Shown piece after piece: positions 41,516-47,920 of a stretch of DNA of 47,920 nucleotides. How positions within the stretch are numbered: the first letter of the stretch is position 1; each line of letters begins with the position of its first letter. The position numbers and the translations under genes were made by a program. The notes below the pieces were generated by a model. That model worked only from the letters and a program-made list of their open reading frames with translations. It had not been told where the DNA came from and did no database searches. Origin of the DNA: Acidobacteriota bacterium (GTDB lineage: Bacteria; Acidobacteriota; Vicinamibacteria; Vicinamibacterales; UBA2999); the NCBI GenBank assembly GCA_021730945.1, contig JAKFYH010000026.1, positions 1-47,920 of the forward strand. The letters are read 5' to 3'.

Positions 41516-42169
41516 CTCATCATCGCCATCGACGGACCCTCGGGCGCCGGAAAGGGAACGTTGGCTCGCACCCTCGCCGCGCGCCTTGGCTACCTGCACG
41601 TCGATACCGGGGCCATGTATCGATCAGTGGCCTGGAAGGCCGCGCACGATGGCCTGCCGCTCGATGACGAAGATGCCATCGTGGCCATGGCCGCCCGTGC
41701 CGTGCTCGAGCAGTCGGGCGGCGTCATAACCATTGACGGCATTGACGTCACCCGGGCCATCCGGACGCCGGCGGCCGACCAGGCCGCCGCGGCGGTGGCC
41801 CGCCTGCCGCGCGTGCGCGAGGTGCTGGTCGCCCGTCAGCGCGCACTCGGCGCCAACGGCGCCGTGGTGATGGAGGGCCGCGACATCGGCACCGTGGTGT
41901 TTCCCGATGCTGACATGAAGATCTACCTCGATGCGTCGGCCGAGGAGCGGGCGCGTCGCCGCGCCTCCGACACGGCGCACACTGGCGTCCAGAACTCGCT
42001 GGCCCTTGTGCAGAGCGAACTGGTGGCGCGCGACCAGACCGACTCCACCCGCGCGGTGGCGCCGCTGACGCTTGCGACCGACGCGGTGTACATCGACACG
42101 ACCGACATGCCGATCGAGGTCGTCGTCCATCACGTGCTGATGTTGCTGACCGATAAACTGCTGGATTGA
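41507..42169 (+). CDS. cmk: Cytidylate kinase
   Basis: A 220-residue nucleoside monophosphate kinase (CMP/dCMP to CDP/dCDP). The P-loop is GPSGAGKG (from residue 10), followed by the CMP-binding block YLHVDTGAMYRSVAWKA and the conserved VVMEGRDIGTVVFPDADMKI. The LID-like region is EERARRRASD. GTG at 41507 is the start that puts the P-loop at residue 10; a TTG at 41483 would lie inside the repeat array. No Shine-Dalgarno sequence separates the array from the gene. In many bacteria cmk is followed by rpsA; here three genes lie between. Confidence 0.95.
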   Translation: MKKLIIAIDGPSGAGKGTLARTLAARLGYLHVDTGAMYRSVAWKAAHDGLPLDDEDAIVAMAARAVLEQSGGVITIDGIDVTRAIRTPAADQAAAAVARLPRVREVLVARQRALGANGAVVMEGRDIGTVVFPDADMKIYLDASAEERARRRASDTAHTGVQNSLALVQSELVARDQTDSTRAVAPLTLATDAVYIDTTDMPIEVVVHHVLMLLTDKLLD

Positions 42170-42181
42170 ATCTGCGGGGAA

Positions 42182-42280
42182 CCGGGAGTCGGGAGGCGGG
42201 CCCGCCTACGCTCGCGAAGCGAGCTGTGGCGAGGTCTCGCGGTAGCGGCCGTCGGCCGCGAAAGCGGAAGCCGGGAGTCG
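42182..42280 (+). repeat. REP-like element bounded by a 10-bp direct repeat
   Basis: CCGGGAGTCG occurs at 42182-42191 and again at 42271-42280, flanking 79 bases rich in inverted words (GGCGGGCCCGCC, GCTCGCGAAGCGAGC, GCGGCCGTCGGCCGC). It fills most of the cmk-decarboxylase spacer and ends one base before the decarboxylase ATG, so it also covers its ribosome-binding region. Confidence 0.7.
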
Positions 42281-42281
42281 A

Positions 42282-43739
42282 ATGACACCAGAAGAGTTTC
42301 GTAGGGCCGGACACGCGCTGATTGACTGGATTGCCGATTATCGCGCCACCGTGGAGGCGCGCAAGGTCATCGCGCAGTCCGCGCCTGGTGAGATCAAGGC
42401 CATGCTGCCGCCGGTGCCGCCCAAGCAGGGCGAGCCGTTCGAGGCGATTGCCGCCGATATCGATCGCGTCGTGATGCCCGGGATCACGCACTGGCAGCAT
42501 CCGCGTTTTTTCGGCTACTTCCCCTCGAACGGCACCTTTGCCAGCGTGCTTGGCGATCTGCTGAGTTCCGGCCTGGGCGTGATCGGCCTGGCGTGGCAAT
42601 CGAGCCCGGCGCTGACTGAAGTCGAAGAGGTCACCATCGATTGGATGCGCCAGATGCTCGGCCTGTCGGCCGCGTGGAGCGGCGTCCTGAACGACACCGC
42701 GTCAACCAGCACGCTGGTGGCGCTACTGTGCGCGCGCGAGCGCGCGACGGCCTACTGCCTGGGCCGCGGCGGTCTGCAGGCGGAAGCCAGGCCCCTGATT
42801 GTCTATACCTCGGCCCAAAGCCACAGTTCAGTGGAGAAGGCGGCGTTGCTGGCGGGCTTCGGCCGCCAACACGTGCGCATGGTGCCGCACGATACGGCGT
42901 TTGCCATGCGCCCGTACGCACTCGACGCGTTGATCAGGGCCGACCTTGCCGCCGGCAACCTGCCGTGTGCGGTGGTGGCCACCACCGGCACCACCACGTC
43001 CACGGCGCTCGATCCGGTGGCCGCGATTGCGAAGGTCACTTCGCAACACGGCGTCTGGTTGCACGTCGATGCCGCCATGGCCGGCTCGGCCATGATTCTG
43101 CCGGAGTGCCGGTTCATGTGGGACGGCGTCGAACAAGCCGACTCGCTGATCGTCAACGCGCACAAGTGGCTGGGCGCCGTGTTCGACTGCACGCTTTACT
43201 TTGTCCGCGATCCGGAACACCTGGTGCGCGTCATGTCCACCAATCCAAGCTACCTGCAGACCGCCGCCGACGGCCGCGTCAAGAACTACCGCGATTGGGG
43301 ATTACCGCTCGGCCGCCGCTTCCGCGCGCTGAAACTCTGGTTCCTGATTCGCGAACAGGGTGTTGACGCCCTGCAGGCGCGGCTGCGCCGCGACATCGCC
43401 AACGCGGAATGGCTCGAAGGGCAGATCAAGGCGACGCCCGGGTGGAAGGTGCTCGCGCCGGTGCCGCTGCAAACGCTGTGCGTGCGCCACGAACCGGGCT
43501 GGTTGAGCGACGAAGCCCTCGATGCGCATACCCAAGCCTGGGTCGGGCGCGTGAATCAGTCCGGGGCGGCTTACCTGACGCCGGCAATCCTGGACGGCCG
43601 ATGGATGGTCCGCGTTTCGATTGGCGCCGAACAGACCGAGCGGATTCACGTTGAGCAGTTGTGGGCGTTGATGCAACAAGCGGCGTCCCGTCAGGGCGGA
43701 GATGCCGGGGCTTTAGCCCCGGCGGGAAGGACATCATGA
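42282..43739 (+). CDS. PLP-dependent aromatic-L-amino-acid/glutamate decarboxylase-type enzyme
   Basis: A 485-residue group II decarboxylase that removes CO2 from an amino acid. The start region (EEFRRAGHALIDWIADYR) and HWQHPRFFGYFPSNGTFASV are typical of the aromatic branch; the PLP lysine is Lys295 in NAHKWLG, and the Asp contact is in HVDAAMAGSA. The substrate may be an aromatic amino acid. The last ~15 residues (QGGDAGALAPAGRT) are encoded by a repeat hairpin and are probably unrelated to the fold. It is translationally coupled to an aldehyde dehydrogenase by an ATGA overlap, suggesting that the decarboxylation product is oxidised onward. Confidence 0.9.
   Translation: MTPEEFRRAGHALIDWIADYRATVEARKVIAQSAPGEIKAMLPPVPPKQGEPFEAIAADIDRVVMPGITHWQHPRFFGYFPSNGTFASVLGDLLSSGLGVIGLAWQSSPALTEVEEVTIDWMRQMLGLSAAWSGVLNDTASTSTLVALLCARERATAYCLGRGGLQAEARPLIVYTSAQSHSSVEKAALLAGFGRQHVRMVPHDTAFAMRPYALDALIRADLAAGNLPCAVVATTGTTTSTALDPVAAIAKVTSQHGVWLHVDAAMAGSAMILPECRFMWDGVEQADSLIVNAHKWLGAVFDCTLYFVRDPEHLVRVMSTNPSYLQTAADGRVKNYRDWGLPLGRRFRALKLWFLIREQGVDALQARLRRDIANAEWLEGQIKATPGWKVLAPVPLQTLCVRHEPGWLSDEALDAHTQAWVGRVNQSGAAYLTPAILDGRWMVRVSIGAEQTERIHVEQLWALMQQAASRQGGDAGALAPAGRTS
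43704..43723 (+). repeat. GCCGGGGC-TTTA-GCCCCGGC hairpin at the decarboxylase 3' end
   Basis: An 8-bp perfect stem closed by TTTA lies inside the decarboxylase reading frame, 13 bases before its stop overlap with the dehydrogenase. It is followed by GGGAAGGA, the Shine-Dalgarno sequence of that gene. The short palindrome has the look of a genome-wide interspersed element. Confidence 0.75.
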
Positions 43740-45112
43740 GAACATTCAACGTCACCAACCCCGCCACCGGCACGAACATTGGCGCAGCCCCGGACGCCAA
43801 CGCCGATGATGCGCGCGCGGCCATTGAACGGTCGATCGCCGCGTTTCCCCGCTGGAAGGCGAAGACCGCCTTCGAGCGCGGTGAGCTTCTGCGCCGGTGG
43901 CGCGATCTCATCCTGAAACACGAGGACGCCATCGCCCGCCTGATGACCAGCGAGATGGGGAAGCCCATCACCGAGTCACGCGGTGAGGTGAAGTACGCCG
44001 CAGGCTTCGTCGATTGGTACGCTGAAGAAGGCAAGCGCGCCTACGGCGACATCATCCAGAGTCACGTCGCCACCAAACGGCTGCTGGCCACGCGCCAGCC
44101 CGTGGGCCCGGTCTATGCCGTGACGCCGTGGAATTTTCCCGCCGCCATGGTCACGCGCAAGGTCGCGCCAGCCCTGGCCGCGGGCTGTACGGTCGTCCTG
44201 AAGCCGGCGGAGCAGTCGCCGTTGACGGCGATCCGCCTGGCCGAGTTGTGGGTCGAGGCCGGCGGCGACGCCGACGTGTTTCAGGTGATCACGACCGGCG
44301 ATCCGGCCGCCGTCTCGGAACCGTTCTTCGCCGACGCGCGCGTCCGCAAGCTGACCTTCACCGGCAGCACCGAAGTGGGAAAGGTGCTTTACGCGCAGGC
44401 GGCTCGCACCGTGAAGCGGGTATCACTCGAACTGGGGGGACACGCGCCGTTTCTGGTCTTCGAAGACGCAGACATCGCCTCGGCGGTGGCCCAGGTAATG
44501 GCCACCAAGTTTCGCAACGCCGGGCAGACGTGTGTGTGCGCGAATCGCATCTACGTTCACGCCTCGATCCGCGATGCGTTTGTGGCGCAGATGGCAACCG
44601 CGGTGCAGGCGCTGCGGGTTGGCGATCCCTTGAACGAGGCAACCCAGGTCGGGCCCCTGGTCGATCGGGCCGGGCTCGAGAAGGTGGCGGGCCACGTGGC
44701 CGATGCCGTGGCCAAGGGCGCGCGGGTGGCGGTCGGGGGGCAGTCCGGGCCGGGGCTCTTTTTCGCGCCCACGCTCTTGGTGGACGTCGCCGCGGGCATG
44801 CGCATTCTCGACGAAGAGACGTTCGGGCCGGTCGCGCCGGTGGTGACCTTTACCGTCGAGGCCGAGGCGGTTGCCGCGGCCAACGATACGCCGTACGGCC
44901 TGGCGGCCTATCTCTGGACACGCGACCTGGGCCGCGCGTTTCGGGTGGCAGAGGCGTTGGACTACGGGATTGTCGGGGTCAATGACGGATTGCCGGCGAC
45001 GCCCCACGCGCCATTTGGCGGCGTGAAGGCGTCGGGCGTCGGCCGCGAAGGCGGCCGCTGGGGGCTCGAGGAGTACCTCGACGTGAAGTACGTGTCGATC
45101 GCGCTGCCGTAA
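43736..45112 (+). CDS. gabD: NAD(P)-dependent succinate-semialdehyde dehydrogenase-like enzyme
   Basis: A 458-residue aldehyde dehydrogenase oxidising an aldehyde to its acid with NAD(P). The nucleophile is Cys266 in AGQTCVCANR, the general base is Glu232 in LELGGHAPF, and the cofactor block is FTGSTEVGKVL; the YAVTPWNFP motif is present. The best match is the succinate-semialdehyde (GabD/YneI) branch, which is often used for other small aldehydes too. It starts with ATG 43736 in a 4-base overlap with the decarboxylase stop and ends directly at the base of a large hairpin. Confidence 0.88.
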   Translation: MRTFNVTNPATGTNIGAAPDANADDARAAIERSIAAFPRWKAKTAFERGELLRRWRDLILKHEDAIARLMTSEMGKPITESRGEVKYAAGFVDWYAEEGKRAYGDIIQSHVATKRLLATRQPVGPVYAVTPWNFPAAMVTRKVAPALAAGCTVVLKPAEQSPLTAIRLAELWVEAGGDADVFQVITTGDPAAVSEPFFADARVRKLTFTGSTEVGKVLYAQAARTVKRVSLELGGHAPFLVFEDADIASAVAQVMATKFRNAGQTCVCANRIYVHASIRDAFVAQMATAVQALRVGDPLNEATQVGPLVDRAGLEKVAGHVADAVAKGARVAVGGQSGPGLFFAPTLLVDVAAGMRILDEETFGPVAPVVTFTVEAEAVAAANDTPYGLAAYLWTRDLGRAFRVAEALDYGIVGVNDGLPATPHAPFGGVKASGVGREGGRWGLEEYLDVKYVSIALP

Positions 45113-45197
45113 CGGTGTCAGACACCACGGCGGAATTTGCGTACTCGGGCGTGAAGGTGCCCGAGTACGCAGATTCCGCCGTGGTGTCTGACACCGT
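45112..45197 (+). repeat. 39-bp perfect-type hairpin filling the gap between convergent stop codons
   Basis: Arms 45112-45150 and 45159-45197 pair over 39 bp with only one G-U, closing an 8-base loop (GTGAAGGT). It starts inside the gabD stop and ends in the stop of the H1-like gene. Each arm holds GGTGTCAGACACC, itself a palindrome. It may act as a bidirectional terminator or be a MITE/REP-type element; there is no T-tract. Confidence 0.92.
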
Positions 45198-45922
45198 CAG
45201 TCCTCGTCGTCGAAGTCGTCTTTCGAGCTCGGATCCAGCTCCCAGCGGTGGGTGTCGCGTTCGGAGATTTCGGCGCCGCCCTGCAATTCCTCATCGTCGG
45301 CATACTCGACGCCGAGAGCGCGGCCGATTTCGTCCACCACATCTTGATCGGGCGTGGGGTTGTCGCCGCCGGGGGACTCGTCGCCCTGCGATTCGGCGCC
45401 CTGCCAGTTGGCGTCCACGTCACCCGCCGTCAGGCGGGGGCTGGAGCTGGTGTTCTTGCGGAGGTCGTCGCGCATCTCTTCGGCGCCTGAATGGGAGGCC
45501 GAAGCAATGCCACCAAGGGCCAGGCTCGAGGGGATACCGTGAATGTCGGCCACGGTCTTACGAGGGCGGTCGAGATTGGCCTTCTTGGGGGGCGTGAAGG
45601 CCGCCTGGACACCGGCCTTGACGGCCTTGGCAGAGACGACGGCGCGCTTGACCGCCTTGACGGCTCGTTTGCCGGCCTTCGATTTGGTGGCGGCGGCCTT
45701 CATGCTTGAAGCCGAGCGCTTGGCCTTCTTCACCAGGGATCGGGCCTTCTTGATTGGCTTGCGGACCTTTCGGGCCACGGCCTTGGCGGCCTTGGTGGCC
45801 TTCTTGACCGCCTTCTTAACTGCTTTTCCTGCCTTTTTGGCGGTTTTCCTGGCCGCAGCTTTGGGCGCGACCTTCTTCTTGGCCTTCTTGGCAGCAGGCC
45901 GTGCGGGCTTCTTGCGGGCCAT
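45197..45922 (-). CDS. Histone H1-like basic protein fused to an acidic DUF6335-like domain
   Basis: A 241-residue two-part protein. Residues 1 to ~110 are Lys/Ala/Arg-rich with AAKK/KAVKK repeats like bacterial H1-like DNA-binding proteins. The middle (RKTVADIHGIPSSLALGGIA) is a linker with a conserved look. The C-terminal ~70 residues are acidic and match the DUF6335-type pattern: TPDQDVVDEIGRALGVEY, DDEELQGG, then ERDTHRWELDPSSKDDF. It should bind DNA through the basic half; the acidic half may modulate this or bind a partner. ATG 45922 has GGAGGA upstream and is divergent from rpsA. Confidence 0.78.
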   Translation of the reverse strand: MARKKPARPAAKKAKKKVAPKAAARKTAKKAGKAVKKAVKKATKAAKAVARKVRKPIKKARSLVKKAKRSASSMKAAATKSKAGKRAVKAVKRAVVSAKAVKAGVQAAFTPPKKANLDRPRKTVADIHGIPSSLALGGIASASHSGAEEMRDDLRKNTSSSPRLTAGDVDANWQGAESQGDESPGGDNPTPDQDVVDEIGRALGVEYADDEELQGGAEISERDTHRWELDPSSKDDFDDED

Positions 45923-45942
45923 GGCAAATCCTCCGGCGAATC

Positions 45943-45983
45943 TTGACAGTTTGAGCTAAGTAACGTAACCTCTGTGGGTTACG
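45943..45983 (+). promoter_or_regulatory. Probable rpsA promoter with overlapping dyad
   Basis: TTGACA (45943-45948), a 17-bp spacer, and TAACCT (45966-45971). A 7-bp inverted repeat CGTAACC-TCTGTG-GGTTACG (45964-45983) overlaps the -10 and the likely +1. The leader would be about 100 bases. Confidence 0.5.
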
Positions 45984-46082
45984 CGGGGCGCCAGTTTCCA
46001 GTTCACCTCACAAGCACCGCTGTGATCACGACGCTGGCACCCTGACAGTAGCAAATCTGAGAGTAAAGGACACGCACCGATA

Positions 46083-47864
46083 ATGGCAATTTCGCAGGAC
46101 GAACAAACCCCCGCAACTGAACCCACTGGCGCGGCGACTCCGGCGGCCAGGGTCCCGGGGAAGCAGGCGCTCAAGACCACGTCACCCTGGGGTCACGACG
46201 ATGACACCGACCCGCAGGAGTATGCCCGTCTGCTGGACCTCTACGATAACAGCTTCCGCAACCTCGCGGAAGGTGAAGTCGTCAAGGGTACCGTTCTCAA
46301 GGTCACCGCAAATGAAGTCGTCATCGACGTCGGCTACAAGTCAGAAGGCGTGATCGCCGTCGACGAGTTCCTCGACGAAACCGGCCAGATCATTGTTCGC
46401 GAGGGCGACGTCGTCGACGTGCTGCTCGAGCGCACTGAAGATCGGGAAGGCCACATCGTCCTCTCGCGCGAGAAGGCCGAGAAGATGAAGATTTGGGACG
46501 AAGTCGAGCGCGCCTTCCAGGAACGGAAGGTGGTGATCGGCCGCGTCGTCGAGCGCATCAAGGGCGGTCTCGCGGTGGACATCGGCGTCCGCGCGTTCCT
46601 GCCCGGCAGCCAGATCGACGTCCGCCCCGTGCGCAACCTGGACGCCCTCAAGGGCCAGGAACTGCGCATGCGGGTGATCAAGGTCAACAAGAAGCGCGGC
46701 AACATCGTGCTGTCGCGCAAGGTGCTCCTCGAGGAGGAGAACGCCGAGAAGAAGAAGTCGACGCTCGAGACGCTCGCCGAAGGCAAAGTGCTGCGCGGCG
46801 TGGTCAAGAACATCACCGACTACGGTGCGTTCATCGACCTGGGCGGCATCGACGGCCTGCTGCACATCACGGACATGTCGTGGGGCCGCGTCGGGCATCC
46901 GTCGGAGCTGTTCAAGGTCAACGACGAGATCGACGTGGTGGTGCTCAAGTACGACCAGGCCACCGAGCGTGTGTCGCTCGGCCACAAGCAGTTGATGGCC
47001 GACCCGTGGACGACGGTGATGGATCGCTTCCCGGCCGGCGCGCGCATGGCCGGCAAGGTGGTGAGCCTGACCGACTACGGTGCGTTCATCGAGCTCGAGC
47101 CGGGCGTCGAAGGACTGATCCACGTCAGCGAGATGTCGTGGAGCAAGCGCGTCAAGCACCCGTCGAAGATCCTCAACGTCGGCGATTCGGTTGACGCGAT
47201 GGTGCTCGGCGTCGATCCGGCAGCCCGCCGCATCTCGCTCGGCCTGAAGCAGGTCGAGAGCAACCCCTGGCACGAGCTGGCCGAGAAATACCCGGTCGGC
47301 ACGAAGATCAAGGGCAAGGTCCGCAACCTGACCGAGTTTGGCGCGTTCGTCGAAGTCGAGGAAGACATCGACGGCCTGATCCATATCTCGGACATGTCGT
47401 GGAGCAAGCGCGTCAAGCACCCGAGCGAAGTGCTCAAGAAGGGTGATGTGGTCGAGGCCATGGTGCTCAGCATCGACGCCGAGAACCAGCGCCTGTCGCT
47501 CGGCCTCAAGCAGCTGGCCACCGATATCTGGGAGGACTTCTTCTCCCGCTACCAGGTCGGCTCGACCATTGAAGGCAAGGTGGTCCGCATGACCAACTTC
47601 GGCGCGTTCGTCGAGCTCGACGAAGGCATCGAGGGCCTGATCCACGTCAGCGAGTTCGACGATTCGCAGGGCGGCGAGAAGATCGATCTGGAAGTCGAGA
47701 AGTCGTACCAGATGAAGATCATCAAGCTCAGCCCGGCGGAGCGGAAAATCGGCCTCAGCATTCGCGCCTTGACCAACGCCAACTACCGGGCCGACTACGA
47801 GTCGTTCTCGGAGGCGCAGGGCCAGGGCGGCGCGACGCTGGGTGACCACCTGAAGCACAAATAA
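46083..47864 (+). CDS. rpsA: 30S ribosomal protein S1
   Basis: A 593-residue mRNA-binding ribosomal protein. After an Ala/Pro/Thr-rich start of ~50 residues there are six S1 (OB-fold) repeats. The third to sixth carry the typical YGAFIDLGGIDGLLHITDMS-type block, e.g. NLTEFGAFVEVEEDIDGLIH and MTNFGAFVELDEGIEGLIH. The linker GHDDDTDPQEYARLLDLY before the first repeat is long. It binds mRNA leaders and helps unfold them at initiation. AAAGGA lies 12 bases before the ATG, a rather long gap. It is divergent from the H1-like gene. Confidence 0.97.
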   Translation: MAISQDEQTPATEPTGAATPAARVPGKQALKTTSPWGHDDDTDPQEYARLLDLYDNSFRNLAEGEVVKGTVLKVTANEVVIDVGYKSEGVIAVDEFLDETGQIIVREGDVVDVLLERTEDREGHIVLSREKAEKMKIWDEVERAFQERKVVIGRVVERIKGGLAVDIGVRAFLPGSQIDVRPVRNLDALKGQELRMRVIKVNKKRGNIVLSRKVLLEEENAEKKKSTLETLAEGKVLRGVVKNITDYGAFIDLGGIDGLLHITDMSWGRVGHPSELFKVNDEIDVVVLKYDQATERVSLGHKQLMADPWTTVMDRFPAGARMAGKVVSLTDYGAFIELEPGVEGLIHVSEMSWSKRVKHPSKILNVGDSVDAMVLGVDPAARRISLGLKQVESNPWHELAEKYPVGTKIKGKVRNLTEFGAFVEVEEDIDGLIHISDMSWSKRVKHPSEVLKKGDVVEAMVLSIDAENQRLSLGLKQLATDIWEDFFSRYQVGSTIEGKVVRMTNFGAFVELDEGIEGLIHVSEFDDSQGGEKIDLEVEKSYQMKIIKLSPAERKIGLSIRALTNANYRADYESFSEAQGQGGATLGDHLKHK

Positions 47865-47920
47865 GGAAAGCTGGGGAGCTTGGGCGCTCGGGGGCTGGGA
47901 TGCCCTGAGCCCCTGAGCCC
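47865..47920 (+). repeat. Hairpin-forming tail after rpsA, cut by the window edge
   Basis: GGGCGCTCGGGGGCT (from 47882) can pair, with one bulge, with AGCCCCTGAGCCC (47908-47920). No T-tract is visible before the window ends. It may be a terminator or a GGGCTC-type repeat. Confidence 0.45.

Noticed and set aside
46341-47858. 505-codon minus-strand frame opposite rpsA
   Set aside because: It repeats with the S1 domain period, as expected for the complement of repeated coding sequence; no independent gene signal.

Overview
The window is 47.9 kb of GC-rich, densely coded bacterial chromosome. Gene content points to Acidobacteriota, probably class Vicinamibacteria. The pointers are a pilin with a GNEAS-type N-terminus, a secreted TPR family with an HMPTHIF motif, a DUF2161 protein, a Tat-exported PatB/MalY-like enzyme, a PQQ dehydrogenase and many stop/start-overlapping gene pairs. 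No 16S gene or other decisive marker is present, so this assignment is an inference. I see no rRNA, CRISPR array, transposase, integrase or phage gene.

Layout. 1-6.6 kb: a truncated HpcH/HpaI-type aldolase, a Tat-exported PLP lyase/aminotransferase behind a palindromic promoter, tRNA-Thr(CGU), a DinB-like protein, and divergent secreted alpha/beta-hydrolase and TPR genes. 6.6-11 kb: uvrA behind a strong promoter with an 18-bp palindrome at the start of transcription, then a translationally coupled HEAT-repeat protein and a 3-methyladenine DNA glycosylase. 11-16.4 kb (minus strand): a MacA/MacB-like pair without its ATPase, then an envelope-stress operon Hsp20 - HtrA protease - MscS channel. 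16.4-25.3 kb: efp, tdk, a membrane protein, the NHEJ protein Ku followed by a 21-codon lysine-rich mini-ORF, a CDP-alcohol phosphatidyltransferase, then uvrC and the tight run M50 protease - trpS - scpA - scpB. 25.3-34.5 kb: mostly minus-strand accessory genes (beta-helix protein, DAC-like protein, short-chain fatty acid transporter, PQQ dehydrogenase, pseudouridine synthase, hydrolase). 34.6-37.8 kb: a 930-residue protein with a collagen-like Gly-rich segment, long helices and a C-terminus resembling the TcB-binding end of Tc-toxin A subunits, followed by a 97-residue partner. 37.9-47.9 kb: cupin, D-aminoacylase-type amidohydrolase, DUF2161 protein, type IV pilin-like protein, cmk, an amino-acid decarboxylase plus semialdehyde dehydrogenase, a histone H1-like/acidic fusion protein, and rpsA.

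Two themes run through the window. First, DNA repair and nucleotide metabolism are well represented (uvrA, uvrC, mpg, ku, tdk, cmk). Second, short repeats are abundant and are often built into genes rather than lying between them. They form in-frame inserts in uvrA, uvrC and possibly trpS, supply the start codon of cmk, supply the stop codons of mpg and of the MacB-like permease, encode the C-terminus of the decarboxylase, and form a 39-bp hairpin filling the gap between two convergent stop codons. The best candidate for an undescribed system is the collagen-like/TcA-like protein with its small downstream partner at 34.68-37.78 kb.
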